Shown here piece after piece: positions 7,407 to 14,850 of a stretch of DNA of 38,443 nucleotides. Source of the DNA: Spirochaetales bacterium (GTDB taxonomy: Bacteria > Spirochaetota > Spirochaetia > JAFGDJ01). Position numbers and translations under genes: made by a program. The stretch spans positions 1-38,443 of the forward strand of contig JAFGDJ010000087.1 in the NCBI GenBank assembly GCA_016932135.1, read 5' to 3'. Within the stretch, counting starts at the first letter, position 1, and each line of letters begins with the position of its first letter. The notes below the pieces were generated by a model. The model saw nothing but the letters and a program-made list of their open reading frames with translations. It was not told the DNA's origin and made no database searches.

Positions 7407-8009
7407 ATGGAAGCGCGGCAGTTTTTTATTCAGCCTCACAGGAAAGAGGAAAACATAAAAATACACCGTTATTGCCCCCGGTGCGGCGAAAAGCTGGAAA
7501 ATGCCCTGGTGGAAGGAACAGACCGCTCTGTCTGCGCGGTCTGTGGATTCATCCAGTACCTGAACCCCTCTACCGGGGTTGTTGTTCTGCTGGAAGGGGA
7601 TGGCCGTATTCTTTTAGGCCGGCGCTGCGGCAGGGTTCTTTCGGGCAGATGGTCCCTTCCCGGGGGATACATCAATTTCGACGAAGATTTTCTCTCCGCC
7701 GCTCACCGGGAGGTCCTGGAAGAAACGGGCTTTCATATCCGTATTCTTTCAATTCTCAGCGTGGTGACCAACGTTATTTCCTCTTCCCTGCATACCCTGG
7801 TAATTGTGCTTCGGGCGGAAATAACGGGGGGAGCTGCGCAACCGGGGGATGACCTGGACGAGCTTATGTGGATCTCGGCCCAGGATTCCCTGCCGGAAAT
7901 GGCTTTTGAGTCGGACCGGCATATTATACGCCGGTTCTTCGACTCTTCATCCTTCGGTGCTCCTGTGGACCCGCGGTTCGCCGGTTCGCCTTATAATCTA
8001 CCGGGCTAG
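7407..8009 (+). CDS. Nudix hydrolase with N-terminal zinc ribbon
   Basis: Predicted nucleoside-diphosphate-X pyrophosphohydrolase, 200 aa. A zinc ribbon (CPRCG ... CAVCG) precedes the catalytic domain, as in NudC-like NADH pyrophosphatases and related zinc-ribbon Nudix proteins. The Nudix box is complete: GGYINFDEDFLSAAHREVLE followed by ETGF. Length is shorter than NudC (~260 aa), so ADP-ribose or another nucleotide substrate is as likely as NAD(H). I start at the ATG at 7407, preceded by GGGAGGGAAAGG; the track start at 7356 lies in the promoter. It heads a seven-gene same-strand run. Confidence 0.8.
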   Translation: MEARQFFIQPHRKEENIKIHRYCPRCGEKLENALVEGTDRSVCAVCGFIQYLNPSTGVVVLLEGDGRILLGRRCGRVLSGRWSLPGGYINFDEDFLSAAHREVLEETGFHIRILSILSVVTNVISSSLHTLVIVLRAEITGGAAQPGDDLDELMWISAQDSLPEMAFESDRHIIRRFFDSSSFGAPVDPRFAGSPYNLPG

Positions 8010-8029
8010 TGCCCTGGGGAGGAGTGGTA

Positions 8030-8704
8030 ATGGAAACCTTGGAATCCTTGGAATTCGATACCTTCAGGTTATCCGGAGGGGAGCTAAAGATCTATTTTAT
8101 CGGCCACGGAACCCTGATGTTTGATTACGCCGGGTATATTCTTCATGTGGACCCTGTGACGGCCTATGCGGATTATCGAGACCTCCCTCCGGGAGACGTG
8201 ATTCTGATAACCCATCAGCATTTCGATCACCTGGAAAAAGAAGCCCTGGATAAGGCCACCGGCCCGTCCACCGTGATTATCCTGGACAACGAGAGCGCGG
8301 GAATCCTTGGGAAAGGAACGATTCTTCGGCATGGTGAAAGCCTCACGCTTGATAAAGATGTGCGAGTGAAGGCCGTGCCGGCCTACAATACCACGGAAGA
8401 CCGGCAAGCCTTCCATCCCAAAGGCCGGGATAACGGATACCTCATTACCTTCGGCGGCTTTACCGTCTACGTGGCCGGCGACACCGAACCGATCCCCGAG
8501 ATGGGCAATCTGGGAAAGGTGGATGTGGCTTTTCTTCCCATGAACCAGCCATACACCATGACGCCTCTTCAAGTGGCGGAAGCCACGGAGAAAATCCAGC
8601 CCACCATCCTGTATCCCTATCATTTCGGCACCACCGACACAACGGCCTTACTGCGGCTGATGGAATCGAAGCCCACGGAAGTACGGATTCGATCCCTGGC
8701 CTGA
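8030..8704 (+). CDS. Metallo-beta-lactamase-fold hydrolase, UlaG/YtkL-like
   Basis: Predicted metal-dependent hydrolase, 224 aa. Motifs: THQHFDHLE (HxHxDH), VAGDTEPIP and a late YPYHFGTTD histidine. The HVDP ... ADYRDLPPGDVILITH framework matches the UlaG-like/UPF0173 group, which includes L-ascorbate-6-phosphate lactonase and many uncharacterised members. Start at the ATG at 8030 with GGAGGAG just upstream; the GTG-led extension to 8009 in the track overlaps the Nudix stop and is unlikely. Substrate is unknown; no ascorbate genes are nearby. Confidence 0.8.
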   Translation: METLESLEFDTFRLSGGELKIYFIGHGTLMFDYAGYILHVDPVTAYADYRDLPPGDVILITHQHFDHLEKEALDKATGPSTVIILDNESAGILGKGTILRHGESLTLDKDVRVKAVPAYNTTEDRQAFHPKGRDNGYLITFGGFTVYVAGDTEPIPEMGNLGKVDVAFLPMNQPYTMTPLQVAEATEKIQPTILYPYHFGTTDTTALLRLMESKPTEVRIRSLA

Positions 8705-8736
8705 ACTGATAAAATGATTTTTTTACGGAGGGAAAA

Positions 8737-9078
8737 ATGAAAGATGATACTCTGATTGTTCTTTGGACCAGCGGCGACCGGGAGGTTGCCCTGAACATGG
8801 TACTGATGTACACGAAAAACGCCAAAGGAAAGGGTTGGTGGAAAAACGTTACCCTGGTCATCTGGGGCCCTTCCGCCAAACTGGCTGTTCAGGATAAGGA
8901 AATCACATCTATCCTGAAGGAAATGGCTGAAGGGGGAATCAGGTTGGAAGCCTGCAAGGCCTGTTCCGACCGGTACGGGGTGTCGGAAGAACTGGAAGAA
9001 ATGTCAGTGGAAGTAAAATATATGGGTCAACCTTTAACATCGTACCTGAAGGACGGTTATACGGTTATAACCTTATAG
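8737..9078 (+). CDS. DsrE-family-like small protein
   Basis: 113-aa cytoplasmic protein resembling the DsrE/DsrF-like fold. The N-terminal strand TLIVLWTSGDREVALNMVLMY, the VTLVIWGPSAKLA segment and EACKACSDRYGV are typical of this group, with the CKAC cysteine pair where sulfur carriers of the family have their reactive Cys. The preceding ACGGAGGG is a good Shine-Dalgarno. It is co-directional with a LUD protein 25 nt downstream. A role in sulfur transfer or redox handling is only suggested. Confidence 0.7.
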   Translation: MKDDTLIVLWTSGDREVALNMVLMYTKNAKGKGWWKNVTLVIWGPSAKLAVQDKEITSILKEMAEGGIRLEACKACSDRYGVSEELEEMSVEVKYMGQPLTSYLKDGYTVITL

Positions 9079-9103
9079 ATTTGTTTTATATGAAGGAGTA
9101 AAG

Positions 9104-9757
9104 ATGGACGACGCGGTAAAGACCTACTGGAAGCAGAAATGTGAAACCTGTGCGGAAGCCTTTCGGAAGAACAACTTCGAGGTGTACCTGGCCGGCAATC
9201 TGGAAGCCGCGGAAAAATTGATAAAGGAAAAGATAGACCCGGCAGTGAACCCCCATGTGGTATCCTGGGGAGACTCCAAAACCCTCCTGGCTACCGGCGT
9301 TCTCGACTTCTATCGTAAAAAAGAGGGAGTTGAGTTCATCGAGATCAATGGAGACGGCATGAGCTGGGACGAACAGATCGAACAGCGCAGGAAGGCCCTG
9401 CAGGCGGACCTTTTTTTCACCGGCACCAACGCCGTCACCGAAGACGGCTTGCTGGTAAACCTGGACATGATCGGCAACCGCACGGGAGCCATCACCTTCG
9501 GCCCGAAGCACGTGGTACTGCTCATCGGCCGGAACAAGATCTGTTCAGACCTGGACACGGCCATGGAGAGGGTGAAGCATTACGCCGCGCCGGTGAACGC
9601 CATCAGGTTCAATCTGGCCACACCCTGCGTCGGCACCTCCGAATGCGACGATTGTTCCAGTGACGACCGGATATGCAATGTCTGGACCATCACGGAAAAA
9701 TCCTTTCCGGCGGGACGCATCAAGATCATCCTGATCAACCAGGACCTGGGTTTCTAA
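9104..9757 (+). CDS. LUD-domain protein (LutC/YkgG-like) with C-terminal Cys cluster
   Basis: 217-aa protein with a LUD domain, the fold of the LutB/LutC lactate-utilisation proteins. Visible features: NPHVVSWGDSKTLLATGVLDF, the FFTGTNAVTEDGLLVNLDMI core and GPKHVVLLIGRNKI. The C-terminus carries CVGTSECDDCSSDDRIC, a cysteine group that could bind an Fe-S cluster. Stand-alone LUD proteins of this type are common in anaerobes and their reaction is unknown. AAGGAG precedes the ATG. No lutA or lutB is nearby, so lactate oxidation should not be assumed. Confidence 0.82.
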   Translation: MDDAVKTYWKQKCETCAEAFRKNNFEVYLAGNLEAAEKLIKEKIDPAVNPHVVSWGDSKTLLATGVLDFYRKKEGVEFIEINGDGMSWDEQIEQRRKALQADLFFTGTNAVTEDGLLVNLDMIGNRTGAITFGPKHVVLLIGRNKICSDLDTAMERVKHYAAPVNAIRFNLATPCVGTSECDDCSSDDRICNVWTITEKSFPAGRIKIILINQDLGF

Positions 9758-9783
9758 GGCCGACCGGGGAGGTTTTCGAGGGG

Positions 9784-10833
9784 ATGAACCGCCGCCAATG
9801 GCTAAAAATTCTTGTTCTTGCGGTAAGCTGTATGTTTTTCCAGGGCTGCTACCTTTTAAAACAGGGATTCTATCTCTTCCGTTATACCTTTAAGGCTGAG
9901 GATAACCGAACCCTCCTGGCGGACTCGGATACTCCCGAGTCCACCAGGGCCTTTCTTCAGCGGGTGGAGGATATCACCGCCTTTGCCCAAGAAGCCTTAG
10001 GCCTGCTGGATAACAAGAACTACTCCAAATATGTCCGGGTCGACCAGGATTTTCTCGCCTGGGTTGTCTCGGCCACGGAAGAATTCAGTTTTCAGCCCTA
10101 CCTCTGGTCGTATCCCCTGGTGGGGAAGATGCCCTATCAGGGGTTCTACGAAGAGAAAGACGCCGTGAAGGAAGCCCACCGGCTGAAAAAGAAAGGATAC
10201 GACGTGTGGGTCCGGAAGGTCGAAGCTTTCAGTACCCTGGGGTATCTCACCGATCCGCTTTATTCCTACATGGAAGACTATTCAGTCTATAGTCTGGCCA
10301 ATCTTCTGATCCACGAACAGGCTCACGCCACCCTTTTTCTCAAGGGTCAGGGAGAGTTCAATGAAAGCTTTGCCACCTTCGTGGGGGATCTAGGGGCAAA
10401 GCTCTACATCGCCCGAACCTACGGTACCGATTCACAGGAGTACACATCGATCTTCATCAACGAGCATGACCGGGCTGTCTTCCTCGAGCAGCTGGGAACG
10501 CTGAAATCGGCTTTGGAAGACCTGTACACCCGCAGACCTCCGCAGATGAAGGAAGCGAAACAGGCGGAGATAGAAGCTTTCAAACAGCGTTTTCGGAGTT
10601 CCTATCGGAACCTCTTCATCGGTGAAGGCTATACCCGGGTGCCGGACATACCGATGAACAACGCTTTTATATCCCTCTACGCCCTGTATCACAGTGATAC
10701 GGATCTTTTCTACCGGGTTTATGAACAGTTTCATGGCGACTTAAAAACCTGCATTCAAACTCTGGTGGAAGCCGCCGCCGGTTCAAAAGACGGGTTCGAG
10801 GAAGTGAAAAATCTTTTACAACCTCGGGGATGA
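9784..10833 (+). CDS. Predicted lipoprotein aminopeptidase (Aminopep family, COG4324-like)
   Basis: 349-aa predicted zinc metallopeptidase anchored as a lipoprotein. The N-terminus has basic residues (MNRRQWLK), a hydrophobic stretch and a lipobox FQGC with Cys22. The zinc motif HEQAH begins at H177, and GEFNESFATFVGD downstream supplies the third, Glu-type ligand. The order and spacing match the predicted aminopeptidase family. The track begins at 9673 inside the LUD gene. I prefer 9784 because a signal peptide starts there and AGGGG/GGGAGG lies just upstream. It is probably transcribed with the LUD gene. Confidence 0.8.
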   Translation: MNRRQWLKILVLAVSCMFFQGCYLLKQGFYLFRYTFKAEDNRTLLADSDTPESTRAFLQRVEDITAFAQEALGLLDNKNYSKYVRVDQDFLAWVVSATEEFSFQPYLWSYPLVGKMPYQGFYEEKDAVKEAHRLKKKGYDVWVRKVEAFSTLGYLTDPLYSYMEDYSVYSLANLLIHEQAHATLFLKGQGEFNESFATFVGDLGAKLYIARTYGTDSQEYTSIFINEHDRAVFLEQLGTLKSALEDLYTRRPPQMKEAKQAEIEAFKQRFRSSYRNLFIGEGYTRVPDIPMNNAFISLYALYHSDTDLFYRVYEQFHGDLKTCIQTLVEAAAGSKDGFEEVKNLLQPRG

Positions 10834-10860
10834 TTGAACATTGTCCCGATTCTGTATACT
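10834..10860 (+). promoter_or_regulatory. Possible internal promoter before rarD
   Basis: TTGAAC (10834-10839) and TATACT (10855-10860), but the spacer is only 15 nt. The -10 is good and the -35 doubtful. Confidence 0.3.
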
Positions 10861-10918
10861 CTTATCCGCGATTCTTATCTTAAATCCCCTGAGGGAGCAC
10901 ACGTTAAACGATAACGGT

Positions 10919-11842
10919 ATGAATATGAAAGAACACCTCCATCGAACCGCAGACACCGGCGAAGGCTGTGGAAACATCTTAGCCATCCTTTCTTTCATCC
11001 TGTGGGGCTCTCTGGTATTCTACTGGAAGGTGCTGGATGAGGTTCCGGCTCTCATCATCGTCTCCCACCGCATCCTCTGGTGTTTCGTCTTCATGCTGCT
11101 TTACATCCTTCTTCGGGGCCGGTTCGGCCGGCTGACGGCGGTTTTGAAGGTCCGCCGCCACATTCTCATTCTCCTTCTTTCCGGTATTCTGGTGGGGGCG
11201 AACTGGTTTATCTATGTGCTGTCGGTCTCTAGGGGACAGGTACTCCAGGCCAGCCTGGGGTATTACATCAATCCCCTGATGAACGTTTTTCTCGGCCTGC
11301 TGTTTCTCAAAGAAAGGCTTACCCCCCTTCAATGGATATCCCTCACCACGGCATTTATCGGTGTGGTCATCATGACCGTCGGTACCGGAGTGTTTCCCTG
11401 GATTTCCCTCACCCTGGCAGTGACCTTCAGCCTCTACGGTTTGATAAAAAAAACCGTTCACATACCTTCGGACCTGGGGTTGACCCTGGAAACGACCTTT
11501 CTAACCCCCGTGGCTCTGCTGCTCCTTTATTTCTTACGTCGAAAATACGGCCCGATGCTGGGGAATCTCCCCCCCCTGGAAACCGTCCTTCTCCCGGCTT
11601 CCGGCATCGTCACGGCCCTGCCCCTCTTTCTGTTCTCCGAAGGGGCGAAGCGAATTCCCCTTTCCCGGATCGGGTTTTTTCAGTTTATCAGCCCTTCCCT
11701 CATGTTCCTCATCGGCTACCTGGTGTACGGAGAGCCTCTAACCACCGTGAAAGTCGTCAGTTTCATCTTCATCTGGACAGCCCTGATCCTCTTTCTCCTC
11801 CCCCGCCGTCGGGTAAGTAAGAAGAAAAAGGTCTTGGCCTGA
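10919..11842 (+). CDS. rarD: RarD-type EamA/DMT transporter
   Basis: Integral inner-membrane protein of the drug/metabolite transporter superfamily with about ten hydrophobic segments. It has the RarD hallmarks: ILSFILWGSLVFYWK near the N-terminus, SHRILWCFVFM, GANWFIYVLSV, QASLGYYINPLMNVFLGLLF and ALPLFLFSEGAKRIPLSRIGF. RarD proteins are predicted permeases with no settled substrate. The track start at 10841 lies before the likely promoter. ATGs at 10919 and 10925 are both possible, and neither has a clear Shine-Dalgarno (GAGGGAG is too far, at about 10890). It overlaps the next transporter gene by 1 nt. Confidence 0.78.
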   Translation: MNMKEHLHRTADTGEGCGNILAILSFILWGSLVFYWKVLDEVPALIIVSHRILWCFVFMLLYILLRGRFGRLTAVLKVRRHILILLLSGILVGANWFIYVLSVSRGQVLQASLGYYINPLMNVFLGLLFLKERLTPLQWISLTTAFIGVVIMTVGTGVFPWISLTLAVTFSLYGLIKKTVHIPSDLGLTLETTFLTPVALLLLYFLRRKYGPMLGNLPPLETVLLPASGIVTALPLFLFSEGAKRIPLSRIGFFQFISPSLMFLIGYLVYGEPLTTVKVVSFIFIWTALILFLLPRRRVSKKKKVLA

Positions 11843-12735
11843 TGCACCGCCGTCGGAAAGCCTATGCCTACACCCTGGCATCGGTCCTTCTCTGGTCCAC
11901 CGTGGCCACGGCCTTCAAGATAAGCCTTTCCTTTATGGATTCGGCCACCCTGCTTTTTTACTCTTCCGCCTTTTCCGCCGCCGCCCTGGGGGGGATTATC
12001 CTGTTCCGGAAGCAAAAATGTAAGGATCTCCGCCGGACCGCCTTGCGGGGAGCTGCCTTAGGCTGCATCAATCCTTTTCTCTACTATCTTTTTCTTTTTA
12101 AAGCCTATTCCCTCCTGCCGGCTCAGGAGGCTCAAAGCCTCAACTTCACCTGGCCTTTGGTACTGGTATTGCTTTCGGCGGTGTTCTTTCATGAAAGGCC
12201 GGGGGTCAAGGATCTCTTTTCTCTGCTGGTTTGTTTCTTCGGCGCCTGGATTGTCTCATCCCACGGTCGTTTCACCGATATTCATTTCAGCAGCGGGCCG
12301 GGAATTCTTCTTGCCGTGGGAAGCTCCGTATTCTGGAGTGTGTACTGGCTTATAAACCGAGCCTACCGGGGCGATAAAACCCTGCTGCTTTTCTTTTCCA
12401 TGGCGGCCGGGACGGTATACTGCGGTCTTTATCTCCTCTTCAGCGGCCGCATGGTTATCCCTCCCGTCGCGGGGCTTTCGGCCGCCGCCTATGTGGGATG
12501 CTTCGAAATGGGCATCACCTTTGTTCTCTGGTCAAAGGCTCTCTCCTTTGCCGAATCGACGGCTTTCATCTCCAACCTTCTTTATCTGTCGCCCTTCCTC
12601 TCTCTTCTCTTCATCTCCACCATCCTGGGTGAACCGGTCATGCCCTCCACCCTGGTGGGACTCCTTCTCATCGTCGGGGGAATCCTGATACAAAAGATGC
12701 AACTGCCCAAGTCCGAAAAATCGGGCCGGCTTTAA
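11842..12735 (+). CDS. EamA/DMT-family transporter
   Basis: 297-aa polytopic membrane protein with two EamA repeats of five helices each. Examples are YTLASVLLWSTVATAFKISL at the N-terminus and LFISTILGEPVMPSTLVGLLLIVGGIL at the end. Start and stop overlap as TGATG with rarD, so the two are translationally coupled. Two adjacent but dissimilar DMT proteins could be separate exporters or a pair. Substrate is unknown; amino acid or metabolite export is typical of the family. Confidence 0.8.
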   Translation: MHRRRKAYAYTLASVLLWSTVATAFKISLSFMDSATLLFYSSAFSAAALGGIILFRKQKCKDLRRTALRGAALGCINPFLYYLFLFKAYSLLPAQEAQSLNFTWPLVLVLLSAVFFHERPGVKDLFSLLVCFFGAWIVSSHGRFTDIHFSSGPGILLAVGSSVFWSVYWLINRAYRGDKTLLLFFSMAAGTVYCGLYLLFSGRMVIPPVAGLSAAAYVGCFEMGITFVLWSKALSFAESTAFISNLLYLSPFLSLLFISTILGEPVMPSTLVGLLLIVGGILIQKMQLPKSEKSGRL

Positions 12736-12755
12736 GCCCGGAGGCAAGGGACATC

Positions 12756-12784
12756 TGGAAAAAGAAGCCTCGATGGGCTATACT
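12756..12784 (+). promoter_or_regulatory. Promoter of the LOG operon
   Basis: TGGAAA (12756-12761), 17-nt spacer, TATACT (12779-12784), 22 nt before the preferred TTG start. It overlaps the track's ATG at 12773, arguing against that start. Confidence 0.5.
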
Positions 12785-12805
12785 CCCCTCCAACAGGAGG
12801 ATTTC

Positions 12806-13363
12806 TTGAACCGGATTTGTGTCTTCTGCGCTTCCAGCGACCACATTTCTTCTCTCTACCGGACTGCCTGTTCCGACTTCGGCCGCCTTTTGGCCCGGGA
12901 AGGGCTGAACCTGATCTTCGGCGGCGGGGCGGTGGGTCTCATGGGAGCCCTGGCGGAGGCGGTGAAAAAACACGGCGGATCTGTTTACGGGGTCATTCCA
13001 TCTTCCCTGCGGGAGGGGGAAGGCCGGTATCCCCGGTGCGACAAGCTCCTCCTTACCGAGACCTTGGCGGAACGAAAAGCCCTGATGATCGCCGAAGCCG
13101 ACGGTTTCGCCGTTCTGCCGGGGGGATACGGAACCCTGGATGAAGCCTTTGAAATTCTTACCCTCCAACGCCATGGTAAGCTCAATTGTCCCGTGGTTTT
13201 TCTCAATACCGGCGGAGTGTACGACGCCCTTGTAACCCTTCTTCAACGGCTCCACCGGGACGGCTTCCTCGAGCATCCCCATACCCGGGACTTTTTCATT
13301 GCTTCGGATCCTGAGGAAGCCGTAGCTTTTCTTAAATCATCCTTAAGGACGGATCCTTCATGA
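12806..13363 (+). CDS. LOG-family (lysine decarboxylase-like) protein
   Basis: 185-aa Rossmann-like protein of the LOG family, which in plants and several bacteria hydrolyses cytokinin or purine nucleoside 5'-monophosphates to free base and ribose 5-phosphate. It shows CVFCASS at the N-terminus, FGGGAVGLMGALA for phosphate binding, and the signature PGGYGTLDE with the catalytic Arg in AERKALM upstream. AGGAGG lies 5 nt before a TTG at 12806, and the family usually begins at this strand, so I prefer TTG over the ATG at 12773. It overlaps the next gene by ATGA. Nucleotide salvage or YvdD-like AMP hydrolysis is plausible. Confidence 0.82.
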   Translation: MNRICVFCASSDHISSLYRTACSDFGRLLAREGLNLIFGGGAVGLMGALAEAVKKHGGSVYGVIPSSLREGEGRYPRCDKLLLTETLAERKALMIAEADGFAVLPGGYGTLDEAFEILTLQRHGKLNCPVVFLNTGGVYDALVTLLQRLHRDGFLEHPHTRDFFIASDPEEAVAFLKSSLRTDPS

Positions 13364-14178
13364 GTTTCGAAAACCTCGTAATGGCCGTCCGTAAAGGAGC
13401 GGAGGAAGCCTTACAACTCCAGAAAGGCGTCCGGGGAAACCACAAAGACGACGGCACCATTATTACCGAAGCCGATATGATGATACACCGGCTGCTGAAA
13501 GATCATATCAGGCGGTTCTATCCCCAGGAGGCCTTTCTCAGTGAAGAGGAGGTGAAACTGCCCGCCTTGGCTCCGGGAAGGCTGCTCTTTGTACTGGACC
13601 CTATCGACGGGACCGACGCCTACAGCCAGGGAATGCCGGGGTGGTGTGTCGCCTTAGGTATCCTCGATACGGACCTTACCCCGGTGGGGGGAATCATCTA
13701 TGCCCCCCGCTGGAGTGTTGCCGGAAGCGAAGAATCCCTCCTGGTTCTGGAACCGGGTGAGGCTCCCACCTTAAACGGAGAGCCTATGATCCCGCCGGAC
13801 AGAGCCGGTTCTCTGCACTGTCAGCAGATCATGACATCTTCCCGGATTCACCGTCGGGTGGATCTTTCAGCCTATCCCGGTAAGGTTAGAAGCATCGGGA
13901 GTTCTATCCTCCATCTGGCGGCTCCCCTGCTTTATCCTGGAGTTACGGCGTCCCTTCAGGCGGCCGGTTATATCTGGGATATTGCCGCCTCCCACGCTTT
14001 TCTCCTCGCCCTGGGGTATCAATTGGAATACCTGTCGGGAGGATCCTTGGACTATAGAAGCCTGGTACGGCGAAAAAAAACCCGGGATATCCTTCTGTCG
14101 GGAACTCCTGAAGCCCTGGACACTCTGCGCCGGACCATTCGCGTTCTTAAACCACACGACGGGAGAGCAGAAGGATGA
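13360..14178 (+). CDS. Inositol monophosphatase/CysQ-family phosphatase
   Basis: 272-aa magnesium-dependent phosphatase of the IMPase superfamily. The metal motifs are DPIDGTDAYSQG (about residues 79-90) with SEEE upstream, and the C-terminal IWDIAAS. The family includes inositol monophosphatase, CysQ (3'-phosphoadenosine 5'-phosphate) and fructose-1,6-bisphosphatase. The Ala-Tyr-Ser after DGTD is not diagnostic, so the substrate is open. Starts and stops overlap by 4 nt with both neighbours, which indicates a coupled operon with the LOG protein; a nucleotide such as pAp would suit that pairing. Confidence 0.8.
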   Translation: MSFENLVMAVRKGAEEALQLQKGVRGNHKDDGTIITEADMMIHRLLKDHIRRFYPQEAFLSEEEVKLPALAPGRLLFVLDPIDGTDAYSQGMPGWCVALGILDTDLTPVGGIIYAPRWSVAGSEESLLVLEPGEAPTLNGEPMIPPDRAGSLHCQQIMTSSRIHRRVDLSAYPGKVRSIGSSILHLAAPLLYPGVTASLQAAGYIWDIAASHAFLLALGYQLEYLSGGSLDYRSLVRRKKTRDILLSGTPEALDTLRRTIRVLKPHDGRAEG

Positions 14179-14555
14179 AAGAATCGAGAAATCTTGATGA
14201 GGTTCTGCAAGAAAAGACTCAAAACGGCTTTATAAGCTGTCCTGATCTGTTGGAAGCAGCTTCCTTAGCCGGCATTCCCGCGCCCGAAGCCCGGCGCCGG
14301 ACCGACGAAAAGAAAATAAAGATCAAGGAATGCCGCTTGGGATTTTTCGGCTGGGATGAGTCTTCGAAAGTCACTCCTCAAGAAATACCCGCAGAGGTAA
14401 CGGCCTGTGTCCGTTCTGCTTCCCATGAGGGTATCGTCACCTGTCCGGCTCTCTGGAAATGCGCGGAAACCCTGGGAGTGACCTACCTCGCGGCCGGTGC
14501 CGCGGCGGATGCCTGCTCCTTGAAGGTGCGGGGATGCAAGCTGGGTATATTTTAA
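14175..14555 (+). CDS. Unknown 126-aa protein made of two copies of a ~43-aa Cys module
   Basis: I can describe this family but not name it. Residues about 17-60 and 84-126 are internal repeats. Both follow G(F/I)(I/V)(S/T)CP-x-L, a helix ending in AG(I/V)/LGV, a second helix containing (R/A)DE or AAD, then a strand (K/R)xx(E/G)C(R/K)LG(F/I)F. Each copy has two conserved cysteines, one early (SCP/TCP) and one late (ECRLG/GCKLG). The predicted helix-helix-strand layout resembles a small winged-helix-like module. The start overlaps the phosphatase stop (ATGA) and AGAAGG precedes it. No signal or membrane segment is visible. Confidence 0.7.
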   Translation: MKESRNLDEVLQEKTQNGFISCPDLLEAASLAGIPAPEARRRTDEKKIKIKECRLGFFGWDESSKVTPQEIPAEVTACVRSASHEGIVTCPALWKCAETLGVTYLAAGAAADACSLKVRGCKLGIF

Positions 14556-14576
14556 AAAAAGGCGGAGGTAGATCGG

Positions 14577-14840
14577 ATGAACTTCTTGCACTATCAAATT
14601 CATGCCGGTCCTGAAAACATCGTGCAGGTCCGGATCGACAAACGGGCCAACGTTCGGCTCCTGGATACCCTGCAGTACCAGAAGTATCGGCGCGGCAAAA
14701 CCCTGGAGGGAGCCGGCGGAGAGACCGATCCCCCGGGAAGGGAATTCAGGGTTCAGAACAGGGATGTCTGGCATGTGATCATCGATTTGGGGGGAAAAGA
14801 GGGTACCGTGAAGGCTCAGGTGAACGTTCTGCGGATGTAG
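14577..14840 (+). CDS. DUF1883-like small protein
   Basis: 87-aa protein matching the DUF1883 pattern: MNFLHYQIHAGPENIVQVRI, a DKRANVRLLD turn, and VWHVIIDLGGKEGTVKAQVNV at the end. The family is all-beta and often attached to TIR-domain proteins; here it stands alone. Function is unknown. GGCGGAGG lies upstream of the ATG. It is the last gene of the LOG operon and ends 10 nt before the convergent galK stop. Confidence 0.72.
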   Translation: MNFLHYQIHAGPENIVQVRIDKRANVRLLDTLQYQKYRRGKTLEGAGGETDPPGREFRVQNRDVWHVIIDLGGKEGTVKAQVNVLRM

Positions 14841-14850
14841 AGGCCGCCGT

